Shown piece after piece: positions 1 to 5,458 of a stretch of 5,577 bases of DNA. The stretch is from Thermoanaerobaculia bacterium (GTDB taxonomy: Bacteria > Acidobacteriota > Thermoanaerobaculia > Multivoradales > UBA5704). A program made the translations under genes and the position numbers. Within the stretch, counting starts at the first letter, position 1. The number at the start of each line of letters is the position of its first letter. A model generated the notes under the pieces. That model did no database searches. It was not told the DNA's origin and was given only the letters and a program-made list of their open reading frames with translations. Where the stretch lies: NCBI GenBank assembly GCA_025937035.1, contig JAICSG010000307.1, positions 1 through 5,577 of the forward strand, read 5' to 3'.

Positions 1-2
1 AG

Positions 3-860
3 ACCCTCCACCTGCTGGCGGCGCGGGTCGACTTCCTCCCCTACCGGTCGGTGCGGCGGGAGATGGCCTACGGCGGCGAGTACGGCAGCGAGGTGGCCAC
101 GGAGCTCACTGGCGTCCCCCTGCGGGTGACCGCGGGCAAGCTGCCCCCCGCCGGCCAGCTCGCGGGCTGGCTGGCCGCGGAAGGCAAGCCGCTCCCCGTG
201 GACGCCGTGGAGGAGGGGCCGGCGCAGCTGTTCGTGGTCACCGCCGTCTCCGGGGACGATCTCGACACGAAGGTCCGCAAGCTCCAGAAGCTCACCTGGA
301 ACCTCCTCGGCCCCGGCGACGAGATGCTCTTCGTCTCCCCCTCGCCGCAGCGGATCGCCGGCTCGAACGAGACCTCGGACCTGTTCCCGATCACCCCGCC
401 CAACCGCTCCCTGCGGGATGGGACGACCGACCTCTTCCAGTCCCTGCGGAAGGTCAAATTTCCCAAGCTGGACAAGCCCGCTTGGCGGGTGGCCGACGCG
501 GTGGCGTCCGCGGGCCTGGCGGCGATGACCCAGAACCGCCGGCGGGCCGTGCTGCTGGTGCTCGCGGGGGACCGGGAGGACGAGAGCCTCTACGACCCGG
601 CCACCGTCCGCCGCTTCCTGGCCGCCCTGCGGGTGCCGCTGTTCGTCTGGTATCTCGGCACGCCGCAGCCGGGATCCGAGGCGGCGGCCTGGGGGGCCGA
701 GGAGGTGACCCAGACCTGGCACGCCGCGGCCCGGGCGGACCGTGTCCGCAAGGAGCTCGACTCGCAGCGGATCGTCATGGTCGACGGCCGCTACCTGCCG
801 CAGTCGATCGCCCTGACCCCCAAGGCGGCCGGAGCAGAGCTGGTGAGCGGCACACCGTAA
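3..860 (+). CDS. VWFA-related secreted protein, upstream tandem copy, 5'-truncated by the window edge
   Basis: The reading frame is open from base 3, and residues before the first possible start (GTG at 51, reading LHLLAARVDF) align with the interior of the next gene, so this is the C-terminal two thirds of a longer protein. It shares with its downstream paralogue the block AYGG-YGSEV-TELT, a WL-AxGxPL-DAVE block, and a C-terminal VWA-like half: an RRAVLLVLAGDREDESLYD strand and loop, then a VPLFVWYL strand, and a closing SQRIVMVDGRYLPQSI segment. The position where a VWA domain carries its DxSxS metal site reads VVTAVSGDD, so metal-dependent adhesion-site chemistry is probably lost. The family is typical of secreted or periplasmic acidobacterial proteins; the ligand is unknown. 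It lies 43 bp before the paralogue and may be co-transcribed with it. A membership in the VWFA-related family is likely but rests on fold pattern, not on a search. Confidence 0.8.
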   Translation, partial: TLHLLAARVDFLPYRSVRREMAYGGEYGSEVATELTGVPLRVTAGKLPPAGQLAGWLAAEGKPLPVDAVEEGPAQLFVVTAVSGDDLDTKVRKLQKLTWNLLGPGDEMLFVSPSPQRIAGSNETSDLFPITPPNRSLRDGTTDLFQSLRKVKFPKLDKPAWRVADAVASAGLAAMTQNRRRAVLLVLAGDREDESLYDPATVRRFLAALRVPLFVWYLGTPQPGSEAAAWGAEEVTQTWHAAARADRVRKELDSQRIVMVDGRYLPQSIALTPKAAGAELVSGTP

Positions 861-891
861 AGGAGAGAGCGCTACAATCGCCTTCTCTCCT
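861..891 (+). promoter_or_regulatory. Leader inverted repeat with a -10-like box in its loop
   Basis: AGGAGAGA at 861-868 is the exact reverse complement of TCTCTCCT at 884-891, giving an 8-bp stem directly after the stop codon of the upstream gene. The loop contains TACAAT (873-878), a 5/6 match to a sigma-70 -10 box, but I see no convincing -35 at the right distance. The stem ends one base before the ribosome binding site of the next gene. It could be a weak attenuator, a structure that modulates translation, or chance; no T-run follows, so it is not an ordinary intrinsic terminator. Confidence 0.3.
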
Positions 892-897
892 GGAGGT
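892..897 (+). promoter_or_regulatory. Ribosome binding site of the second VWFA-related gene
   Basis: GGAGGT lies 6 bases before the ATG at 904. It fixes that ATG as the start, ahead of any internal GTG. Confidence 0.75.
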
Positions 898-903
898 GCC
901 GCC

Positions 904-2223
904 ATGATCGCCTTCGTCACCCTTCTCCTCGGTCTGATCTCGGGGGTCTATCCCATCGAGGTGACCGTCAGCGGACCCGTGGCGGCGGTGGAATTCCAGC
1001 TCGACGGGGCCGCGGTGGGGCGGGTCGAGCATCCGCCCTGGATCGGGCGCGTCAATCTGGGAGCGGATATCCTGCCGCACCAGCTCGTCGCCCGCGCCCT
1101 GGACGCCCAGGGCAAGGAGATCGCGAGCGTCACCCAGTGGATCAACCTGCCGCGGCCTCCGGCCGAGGTCCAGGTCGTGCTGGAAAACGACGGGAAAGGG
1201 GTCCCGAGGTCGGCGCGGCTCGCCTGGCAGAGCGTCAACGGCGTCAAACCGGCGTCGATCGATCTCACGCTGGACGGCGAGCCGCTGGCCGTGGACGGCT
1301 CCGGCCAGGCCGCCCTCCCGCCGAAGGACCTGAGCAGCCTGCACGTCCTCTCCGCCCAGCTCTGGTTCCCGCCGGGGGTGACGGCCCACCGGGACGTGGC
1401 CTACGGCGGCCAGTACGGCAGCGAGGTCTCGACCGAGCTGACCGCTCTGCCGGTGCGGGTCCGCCCGGGAGCGGCCCTCCCTCCGCCCCCGGGGCTCGCG
1501 GGGTGGCTCACCCTCGGCGGCCGGCCGCTGGCCGCCGACGCGGTGGAGGACGGGCCCGGCAAGGTCATCGTGGTGCGGGTGCCCTCGGGCCAGGAGATCA
1601 GCGACAAGCTGGCGGCCTCGAACCGGCGGCTGAGCTACCTCGACTTCCGGGACCGGATGCGGCTCGGCCCCGAGGACCGGGTGCGCTTCCTCTCCCTCGC
1701 CAGCAGCCCCTACCGGCAATCGAAGATCCCCGCCGAGCTGTTCGGGCTGTCGCGCGAGCTCACCGCCAAGGACGGGGGTGTCTTCTGGCTCCTCTCGGGA
1801 TACACCTATCTCAATCCGCCCAAGGCGGGCGAGCAGCGCATCGCGGACGCGGTGGCGGTGGCCGGGCTCCAGGCCGCGGCCGAGAACGACCGCCGGGCCG
1901 TGGTGCTGGTGCTGGGCGGCCACGAGCAGGACGCCAGCCGCTACGATCCGGCGATCGTCCGGCGCTACCTCGAAGCGGTCCACGTGCCGCTCTTCGTCTG
2001 GAGCCTCTACGGGGCGGGAAACTCGGCGGCCCGGGCCTGGACGGAATCCTGGGGGAAGGTCGAGGACATCTCCTCCCTCCCCAAGCTGGAGGCCGCGGTG
2101 AACCGGCTGAAGGCCGAGCTCGCCTCCCAGAGGATCGTCTGGCTCGACGGCCGCCACCTGCCGCAGGCGATCACGCTGGGGCCGGAGGCCAAGGGGGTGG
2201 AGATCGTGACGGGGACGCCGTAA
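904..2223 (+). CDS. Ig-like / VWFA-related secreted protein with degenerate metal site
   Basis: Complete 439-residue protein. Residues 1-16 form a short hydrophobic segment that may be a signal peptide, although it lacks a basic n-region. Residues 17-82 look like an Ig-type beta-sandwich (EVTVSGPVAAVEFQLDG, then VNLG and an H-LVARALDAQGKEIA strand), of the sort placed before VWFA-related domains in Acidobacteriota. Residues 87-186 are a second beta-rich region ending in the AYGGQYGSEVSTELT block (166-180). Residues 219-369 follow the VWA layout: the first strand VIVVRVPSGQE (221-231) where DxSxS would be, LGPEDRVRFLSL (254-265), helix IADAVAVAGLQAA, strand RAVVLVLGGHEQDAS (331-345) and strand VPLFVWSL (361-368). 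The MIDAS aspartate and serines are absent. A tandem paralogue of the preceding gene, it is probably exported and may bind a partner without metal. The role is unknown; the VWA assignment is by pattern only. Confidence 0.85.
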   Translation: MIAFVTLLLGLISGVYPIEVTVSGPVAAVEFQLDGAAVGRVEHPPWIGRVNLGADILPHQLVARALDAQGKEIASVTQWINLPRPPAEVQVVLENDGKGVPRSARLAWQSVNGVKPASIDLTLDGEPLAVDGSGQAALPPKDLSSLHVLSAQLWFPPGVTAHRDVAYGGQYGSEVSTELTALPVRVRPGAALPPPPGLAGWLTLGGRPLAADAVEDGPGKVIVVRVPSGQEISDKLAASNRRLSYLDFRDRMRLGPEDRVRFLSLASSPYRQSKIPAELFGLSRELTAKDGGVFWLLSGYTYLNPPKAGEQRIADAVAVAGLQAAAENDRRAVVLVLGGHEQDASRYDPAIVRRYLEAVHVPLFVWSLYGAGNSAARAWTESWGKVEDISSLPKLEAAVNRLKAELASQRIVWLDGRHLPQAITLGPEAKGVEIVTGTP

Positions 2224-2227
2224 GGCC

Positions 2228-3460
2228 TCACCCCCGCGCCAGCGCCGCGATCCCCTCCAGCAGCCGGTCGATCTCCTCGCGGGTGTTGTACATGACGATC
2301 CCCGTGCGGAGCACGCCCCCCCGTTCGAGGAGCCCCAGGACCTCGATCGGCCGGATGGCGTAGAAATGGCCGTCCCACACCTGGAGCCCGCGCCGGCCCA
2401 GGGCCCGGGCGGCTTCGATGGCGGGGACGCCGTCGAGGGTGATCGAGACCGTGGGCGCGCGCGGGCCCGAGAAGTCCGGCCCCCAGACGGTGACCCCCGG
2501 GATGCGCCGGACGTTGTCGTGGTAGTAGGCCCCCACCTCATGCTCATAGCCGGCGATGCCGTTCATGGCGGAGACGATCCGCTCGCGGAGGCTCCCCCCC
2601 TCCCCCCAGGAGGCGATGTACTCGACCGCCGCCTTCACGCCGATCAGGGCCGCGTGGTTGAGGGTCCCCATCTCGATCCGGGACGGCCCTTCCGCGTCCT
2701 GCACGCGCAGCCGGTCCGTGGGCAGCCGGTCGAGCAGGCCGGGCCGGGCGTAGAGGATGCCCACGTGCGGCCCGTAGAACTTGTAGGCCGAGCAGAGGAG
2801 GAAGTCGGTGTCGAGCGCCACCACGTCCAGCGGGAGATGGGCCGCGTAGTGGACGGCGTCGAGGAGCAGCCAGGCGCCCACCTCCCGGGAGAGCCGGCGG
2901 GCCAGCGTGGCGTCGGTGACCGTGCCGAGCGCGTTCGAGGCGATCCCCATCGCCACCAGCCGGGTCTTTGGAGTCACCTGCCGGGCGAGATCCTCCGGAT
3001 CGAGCCGGCCGTCCCGCCGCAAGGCTACCTCGCGGATCACGATCCCCCGCTCTTGGAGATTCAGCCAGGGCCCCCGGTTCGCCTCATGGTCGAGCTGGGT
3101 GATGACGATCTCGTCCCCCGGCGCCATCTCCCGCGCCAGGGCGTAGCTCAGCGAGTAGGTCAGCGTGGTCATGTTCTGGCCGAACGAGATCTCCCGGCCG
3201 CTCGGCGCGCCCAGGAAGGCGGCCACGGTCTCGCGGGTCTCGTCGAGCAGGCGGTCGGTCTCCCGCGAGGTGGGGAACTCGCCGTGGGTGTTGGCGTTGG
3301 AGGTCCGGTAGTAGCCGGACATCGCCGCGATCACCGGCTCCGGCACCTGGGTGCCCGCCGGGCCGTCCAGGAAGGCCAGAGGGACGCCGTCGACGGTGCG
3401 GGCCAGGGAAGGAAAGTCCCGGCGGCAGCGCTCGCAGTCCTCCTTCGTGAAGGGCCGCAT
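2228..3460 (-). CDS. PLP-dependent class V aminotransferase, cysteine desulfurase-like (VC1184 type)
   Basis: 410-residue cytoplasmic fold-type I PLP enzyme. The PLP lysine is K227 in SAYKFYGPH; D201 and H204 in DAVHYAAH contact the cofactor ring region; H124 in QLDHEANRG should stack on it; N97-T99 and the EMGTLNHA turn (263-270) fit the phosphate-binding side. The N-terminus (FPSLARTVDGVPLAFLDGP) and the end (VWDGHFYA, then GGVLRTGIVMYNTREEIDRLL) resemble the family annotated 'cysteine desulfurase-like protein, SufS subfamily' (TIGR01976). The only cysteines are C9, C12 and C223, so the mobile-loop cysteine that accepts sulfur in SufS or IscS is missing and desulfurase activity is doubtful. 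The substrate is unknown; a lyase or transaminase acting on a small amino acid is possible. The start ATG at 3460 overlaps the preceding stop by one base (TGATG), with G-rich GGGGGG at 3473-3468 as a weak ribosome site. The same frame stays open further upstream, but that part is a shadow of the preceding gene. Confidence 0.9.
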   Translation of the reverse strand: MRPFTKEDCERCRRDFPSLARTVDGVPLAFLDGPAGTQVPEPVIAAMSGYYRTSNANTHGEFPTSRETDRLLDETRETVAAFLGAPSGREISFGQNMTTLTYSLSYALAREMAPGDEIVITQLDHEANRGPWLNLQERGIVIREVALRRDGRLDPEDLARQVTPKTRLVAMGIASNALGTVTDATLARRLSREVGAWLLLDAVHYAAHLPLDVVALDTDFLLCSAYKFYGPHVGILYARPGLLDRLPTDRLRVQDAEGPSRIEMGTLNHAALIGVKAAVEYIASWGEGGSLRERIVSAMNGIAGYEHEVGAYYHDNVRRIPGVTVWGPDFSGPRAPTVSITLDGVPAIEAARALGRRGLQVWDGHFYAIRPIEVLGLLERGGVLRTGIVMYNTREEIDRLLEGIAALARG

Positions 3461-4692
3461 CACCAGACCCCCCGCACGCCGAAGGCCACATAGGCGCCGT
3501 CCGAGAGCGGCAGGCCGGGGAAGAACCCCTCCGACTTGGCTCCCGCCTTGGCCGAGATCCCCCAGCGGTCCGCGAACAGGGTGTCGACCTCCGCCGTGGT
3601 GTTCCAGCCGGTCCCCGTGCGGATGCGCTCGCGCGAGTCGGGCTCGCTCCAGGTGTCGGCCGAGAGCCCGAGCTCCGCGGCCCTCCCCAGGGGGAAGCCG
3701 TGGACGGCGGCGCCGAAGCCGTAGGCACGGTCGATCGAGGAGTCGAGGTCGCGGACGTAGATCGTGTACACCCCCCGGCGGGTGGCGGCGTGAAGGTCGA
3801 GGAAGCGCGAGACCTCCTGGGGGCCGAGGGCGCCGCGGGTACCGATCATGAGCCCCACGCCGTCGGAGAGGCGGAGGGTGGGGGCGTGCACCCTCACCTG
3901 GCCGCCCAGGACGTGCTCGCGGAAGTAATTGACCATCGAGCCCACCAGGACCGGATCGAGGAGGTTCCAGAGCGCGGTGGCCCGCATGGCGTCGTAGTTG
4001 TGCTGGAGCAGCGGGTCCTGGCCGTCCGGCCCGTAGGTGCCGTCCCAGACCGACGCCGGATCGGCCCCCCGCCGCTGCGCCTGCCGGGAGAACAGGTAGT
4101 AGGCCATGTCGTTGCCGTCCCGGTACTGCTGGAGGAAGCCGTTGGGATCGCTCCTCGGGTTCTTGACCTCGGCGACGTAGAGGGTGAGGTCGAGCTTGGA
4201 CATCAGGGCGAGCGGCGCCTTGGCGCCGTCCGCCCCCTCGGGGCGCAGGAAGTCGAGCAGTGCCCGGTGAGCCATCACTTGGTCGGCCTCGGTGCCGGCG
4301 GCGCCGATGAGGGCGTTCCCCTCGTTGGTCTTCGGGGGGCGCCGGGTGCCGGTGGCGGCCGAGAAGTCGAAGTGGAACGCGTAGCTGGGGGAGAGCCCGA
4401 ATTCGCGCGCCCGGCCGCCGTGGCCGTCCACCTCGTGCTGGATCAAAAGCACCGCCGCCCCCACCGGAAACTCCCACGCCGGCGCCAGCCCCGGATGCCG
4501 CTCCCCGACCCCCGCGATCGAGCCGAAACCCCGGCTGATGGCGCTCTGGAGAGACATCACGGTCCGGCCGCCGTAGTCCATCTCCGGCTCGGTGCCGTAG
4601 CCGAGGAAGAGGGGGTCCCAGGGGAAGGGCGGGGCTTGAGCGTGCAGGGCGGAGGGGAGGAGCAGGGCGAGGAGCAGGACGGCGCGTCTCAT
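3460..4692 (-). CDS. Secreted HExxGHG-motif protein with outer-membrane-barrel-like C-terminus, function unknown
   Basis: 410 residues. Residues 1-19 are a classic Sec signal peptide: MRR, a leucine-rich core and a cleavage site after ALHA (PSALHA|QA). Residues 81-99 are a hydrophobic helix carrying HEVDGHGGRARE: H86, E87 and H91, which resembles the zincin HExxH motif but with the second His one residue later. A second conserved-looking helix, GTEADQVMAHR (133-143), offers E135 and H142 as possible third ligands. After a central helical region (about 160-265), residues from about 270 on alternate short polar and hydrophobic strands, and the chain ends VAFGVRGVW, a C-terminal aromatic residue typical of proteins assembled by the BAM machinery. 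I infer a membrane-anchored, possibly metal-binding protein of the outer membrane; enzyme activity is not shown. It is first in a two-gene unit with the aminotransferase. There is no Shine-Dalgarno before ATG 4692, so translation may be near-leaderless. I do not recognise the family by name. Confidence 0.8.
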   Translation of the reverse strand: MRRAVLLLALLLPSALHAQAPPFPWDPLFLGYGTEPEMDYGGRTVMSLQSAISRGFGSIAGVGERHPGLAPAWEFPVGAAVLLIQHEVDGHGGRAREFGLSPSYAFHFDFSAATGTRRPPKTNEGNALIGAAGTEADQVMAHRALLDFLRPEGADGAKAPLALMSKLDLTLYVAEVKNPRSDPNGFLQQYRDGNDMAYYLFSRQAQRRGADPASVWDGTYGPDGQDPLLQHNYDAMRATALWNLLDPVLVGSMVNYFREHVLGGQVRVHAPTLRLSDGVGLMIGTRGALGPQEVSRFLDLHAATRRGVYTIYVRDLDSSIDRAYGFGAAVHGFPLGRAAELGLSADTWSEPDSRERIRTGTGWNTTAEVDTLFADRWGISAKAGAKSEGFFPGLPLSDGAYVAFGVRGVW

Positions 4693-4702
4693 GGGCAGGA
4701 AG

Positions 4703-4708
4703 TCTATA
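4703..4708 (-). promoter_or_regulatory. Candidate -10 box (TATAGA) for the two-gene unit
   Basis: On the - strand TATAGA lies 10 bases before the ATG at 4692, which would put the transcript start only a few bases from the start codon and fits the lack of a Shine-Dalgarno. It matches the consensus at 4 of 6 bases. Any -35 would fall inside the adjacent inverted repeat, and I see no good match there. The terminator upstream (4766-4745) means a promoter is needed in this short stretch. Confidence 0.25.
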
Positions 4709-4744
4709 CGCCCGGGGATTAATCCCCGGGCTACGAAGCAAACG

Positions 4745-4766
4745 AAAAAGCCGGGTGAACCCGGCT
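4745..4766 (-). terminator. Intrinsic terminator of the DUF4252-like gene
   Basis: On the - strand AGCCGGGTTCACCCGGCT folds into a stem of 7-8 GC-rich pairs with a tiny loop and is followed directly by TTTTT. It lies about 90 bases after the stop codon at 4853 and before the next gene on the same strand, so it should separate the two transcription units. Confidence 0.7.
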
Positions 4767-4784
4767 CGAAGAAAGGTGCATGGG

Positions 4785-4805
4785 AGCCGGCTTCAGCCGG
4801 CTTTT
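4785..4805 (+). terminator. Intrinsic terminator, rightward half of the repeat element
   Basis: AGCCGGCTTCAGCCGGCT (4785-4802) forms a 7-8 bp GC stem, and the T-run TTTT covers 4802-4805 on the + strand. No + strand gene ends nearby, so it would only stop antisense transcription running toward the DUF4252-like gene. It is the mirror of the - strand terminator in the same element. Confidence 0.55.
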
Positions 4806-4840
4806 CGGTGGCAACGTAGCCCGGGGATTGATCCCCGGGC

Positions 4841-4853
4841 GGACCGGCGGTCC
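4841..4853 (-). repeat. Small inverted repeat at the stop codon
   Basis: GGACC (4841-4845) and GGTCC (4849-4853) pair around a 3-base loop, touching both the end of the repeat element and the last base of the TAG stop. It has no T-run and may simply extend the structured 3' end of the transcript. Confidence 0.4.
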
Positions 4854-5458
4854 TACTCCTCCCGCACCGCCACCGTCCTCACCTCCCCCTTGTGCTCTTT
4901 CCGCCCCTTCCGCCCGCCCCCCATCACCTCCTTCGGATGCTCGGCCATCGCCATGGCGACCATTCGGTCCAGCCGGCCGTCGACGCGGACCAGGGTCAGC
5001 TCGTTCTTCTCCAGGGAGACGACGAAGAGGTTGCTCAGGGTGCCGTCGTCGGTGCCGCGGACGTAGACCCAGGTGCTCTCGTTCGCCTCGTGGGTACGGA
5101 CCAGCTGCGACCAGCCGTGGGCCTTGAGCTCGCGGTCGAAGCGGGGATCCGCCGCCAGGCCGTTCAGGGCGGGCAGGTTGTGGACCTTATAGCTGGCGAC
5201 GTCGACGCTGTGGATCTGGCGGAAGATCTCCGCCCCCCCGCGGTCGTCCTCGTCGTGGGCGGCCAGGCGGACCACGCCGTGCAGCAAACCCATGGTGAAG
5301 CGGCCGAGATGGACGTGCTCCTCCGGCTCGAAACGGGCCTCGGGGAAGCGGCGCTCCAGCTCCCAGCGCACCTCCGAGACCGTGGGGGACCCGCCGCAGC
5401 CGGCGAGCAGGAGGGCCAGGGACAGCGAGGCAACGAGACCGAAGAGACTGAGGAATAC
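4853..5458 (-). CDS. DUF4252-like lipoprotein, start unresolved
   Basis: The frame reads a hydrophobic run starting VFLSLFGLVASLSLALL, then the lipobox LLAGC with the acylated Cys at 5398-5396, then about 180 mature residues. The mature part has the DUF4252 layout: FTMGLLHGVVRLA, an IFRQIHSVDVASYKV region, a DRELKAHGWSQLVRTHE helix, the strand WVYVRGTDDGTLSNLFVV, and ELTLVRVDGRLD. It ends in a basic tail (GGGRKGRKEHKGEV). This family is small, secreted and uncharacterised. A GTG at 5371 is the first usable start in frame, but it would discard the signal peptide and Cys, so I reject it as the real start. The given 5' boundary is the edge of the hydrophobic run, not a start codon. The frame stays open to the window end with no ATG, GTG or TTG. 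A strong AGGAGG (5486-5481) and ATG (5475) sit just upstream in another frame, so a lost base is likely. The gene may therefore be broken or the sequence wrong here. Confidence 0.7.
   Translation of the reverse strand, partial: VFLSLFGLVASLSLALLLAGCGGSPTVSEVRWELERRFPEARFEPEEHVHLGRFTMGLLHGVVRLAAHDEDDRGGAEIFRQIHSVDVASYKVHNLPALNGLAADPRFDRELKAHGWSQLVRTHEANESTWVYVRGTDDGTLSNLFVVSLEKNELTLVRVDGRLDRMVAMAMAEHPKEVMGGGRKGRKEHKGEVRTVAVREE

Larger units (their letters stand above)
4709..4841. repeat. 133-bp composite palindromic element (REP/MITE-like)
   Basis: The ends are 27-bp terminal inverted repeats: 4709-4735 against 4815-4841 match 26 of 27 when one is reverse-complemented. Each end is itself palindromic around CCCGGGGATT-ATCCCCGGG; 4710-4731 is a perfect 22-bp palindrome. 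Between them lie two GC hairpins (4749-4766 and 4785-4802), and the joining sequences (GCAAACGAAAAAGCCGG on the left, GCCACCGAAAAGCCGG on the reverse of the right) are related too, so the whole element is one large imperfect inverted repeat. No direct target-site duplication is visible in the flanks (CTATA on the left, GACCG on the right). No protein is encoded. It resembles dispersed intergenic repeats moved in trans, but copy number cannot be judged from one window. Confidence 0.75.

Noticed and set aside
3..860. A pseudogene created by duplication
   Set aside because: The frame is intact to a normal stop and the conserved blocks are kept; the missing 5' end is explained by the window edge.
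775..2547. Long - strand open frame of 590 codons opposite the second VWFA-related gene
   Set aside because: It is antisense to a gene with clear domains and a ribosome site, is rich in Arg, Gly, Pro and Ser as GC-rich shadow frames are, and shows no motif.
2366..3493. + strand open frame of 375 codons across the aminotransferase
   Set aside because: Composition is the reverse complement of a well-supported enzyme gene; no ribosome site or recognisable domain.
3700..4722. + strand open frame of 340 codons opposite the HExxGHG gene
   Set aside because: Low-complexity Gly/Val/Glu/Arg-rich antisense reading; the - strand gene has a signal peptide and structured motifs.
3461..4741. Upstream extension of the aminotransferase frame to give an 837-residue protein
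   Set aside because: The extension lies in a shadow frame of the signal-peptide-bearing HExxGHG gene and is Arg/Pro-rich; the TGATG start at 3460 gives the normal family length.
4709..4841. CRISPR array
   Set aside because: The repeats are inverted, only two in number, and have no regular spacers.
4755..5127. + strand open frames over the repeat element and the DUF4252-like gene
   Set aside because: They begin inside the hairpins and are Arg/Pro/Ser-rich shadows of the - strand lipoprotein.
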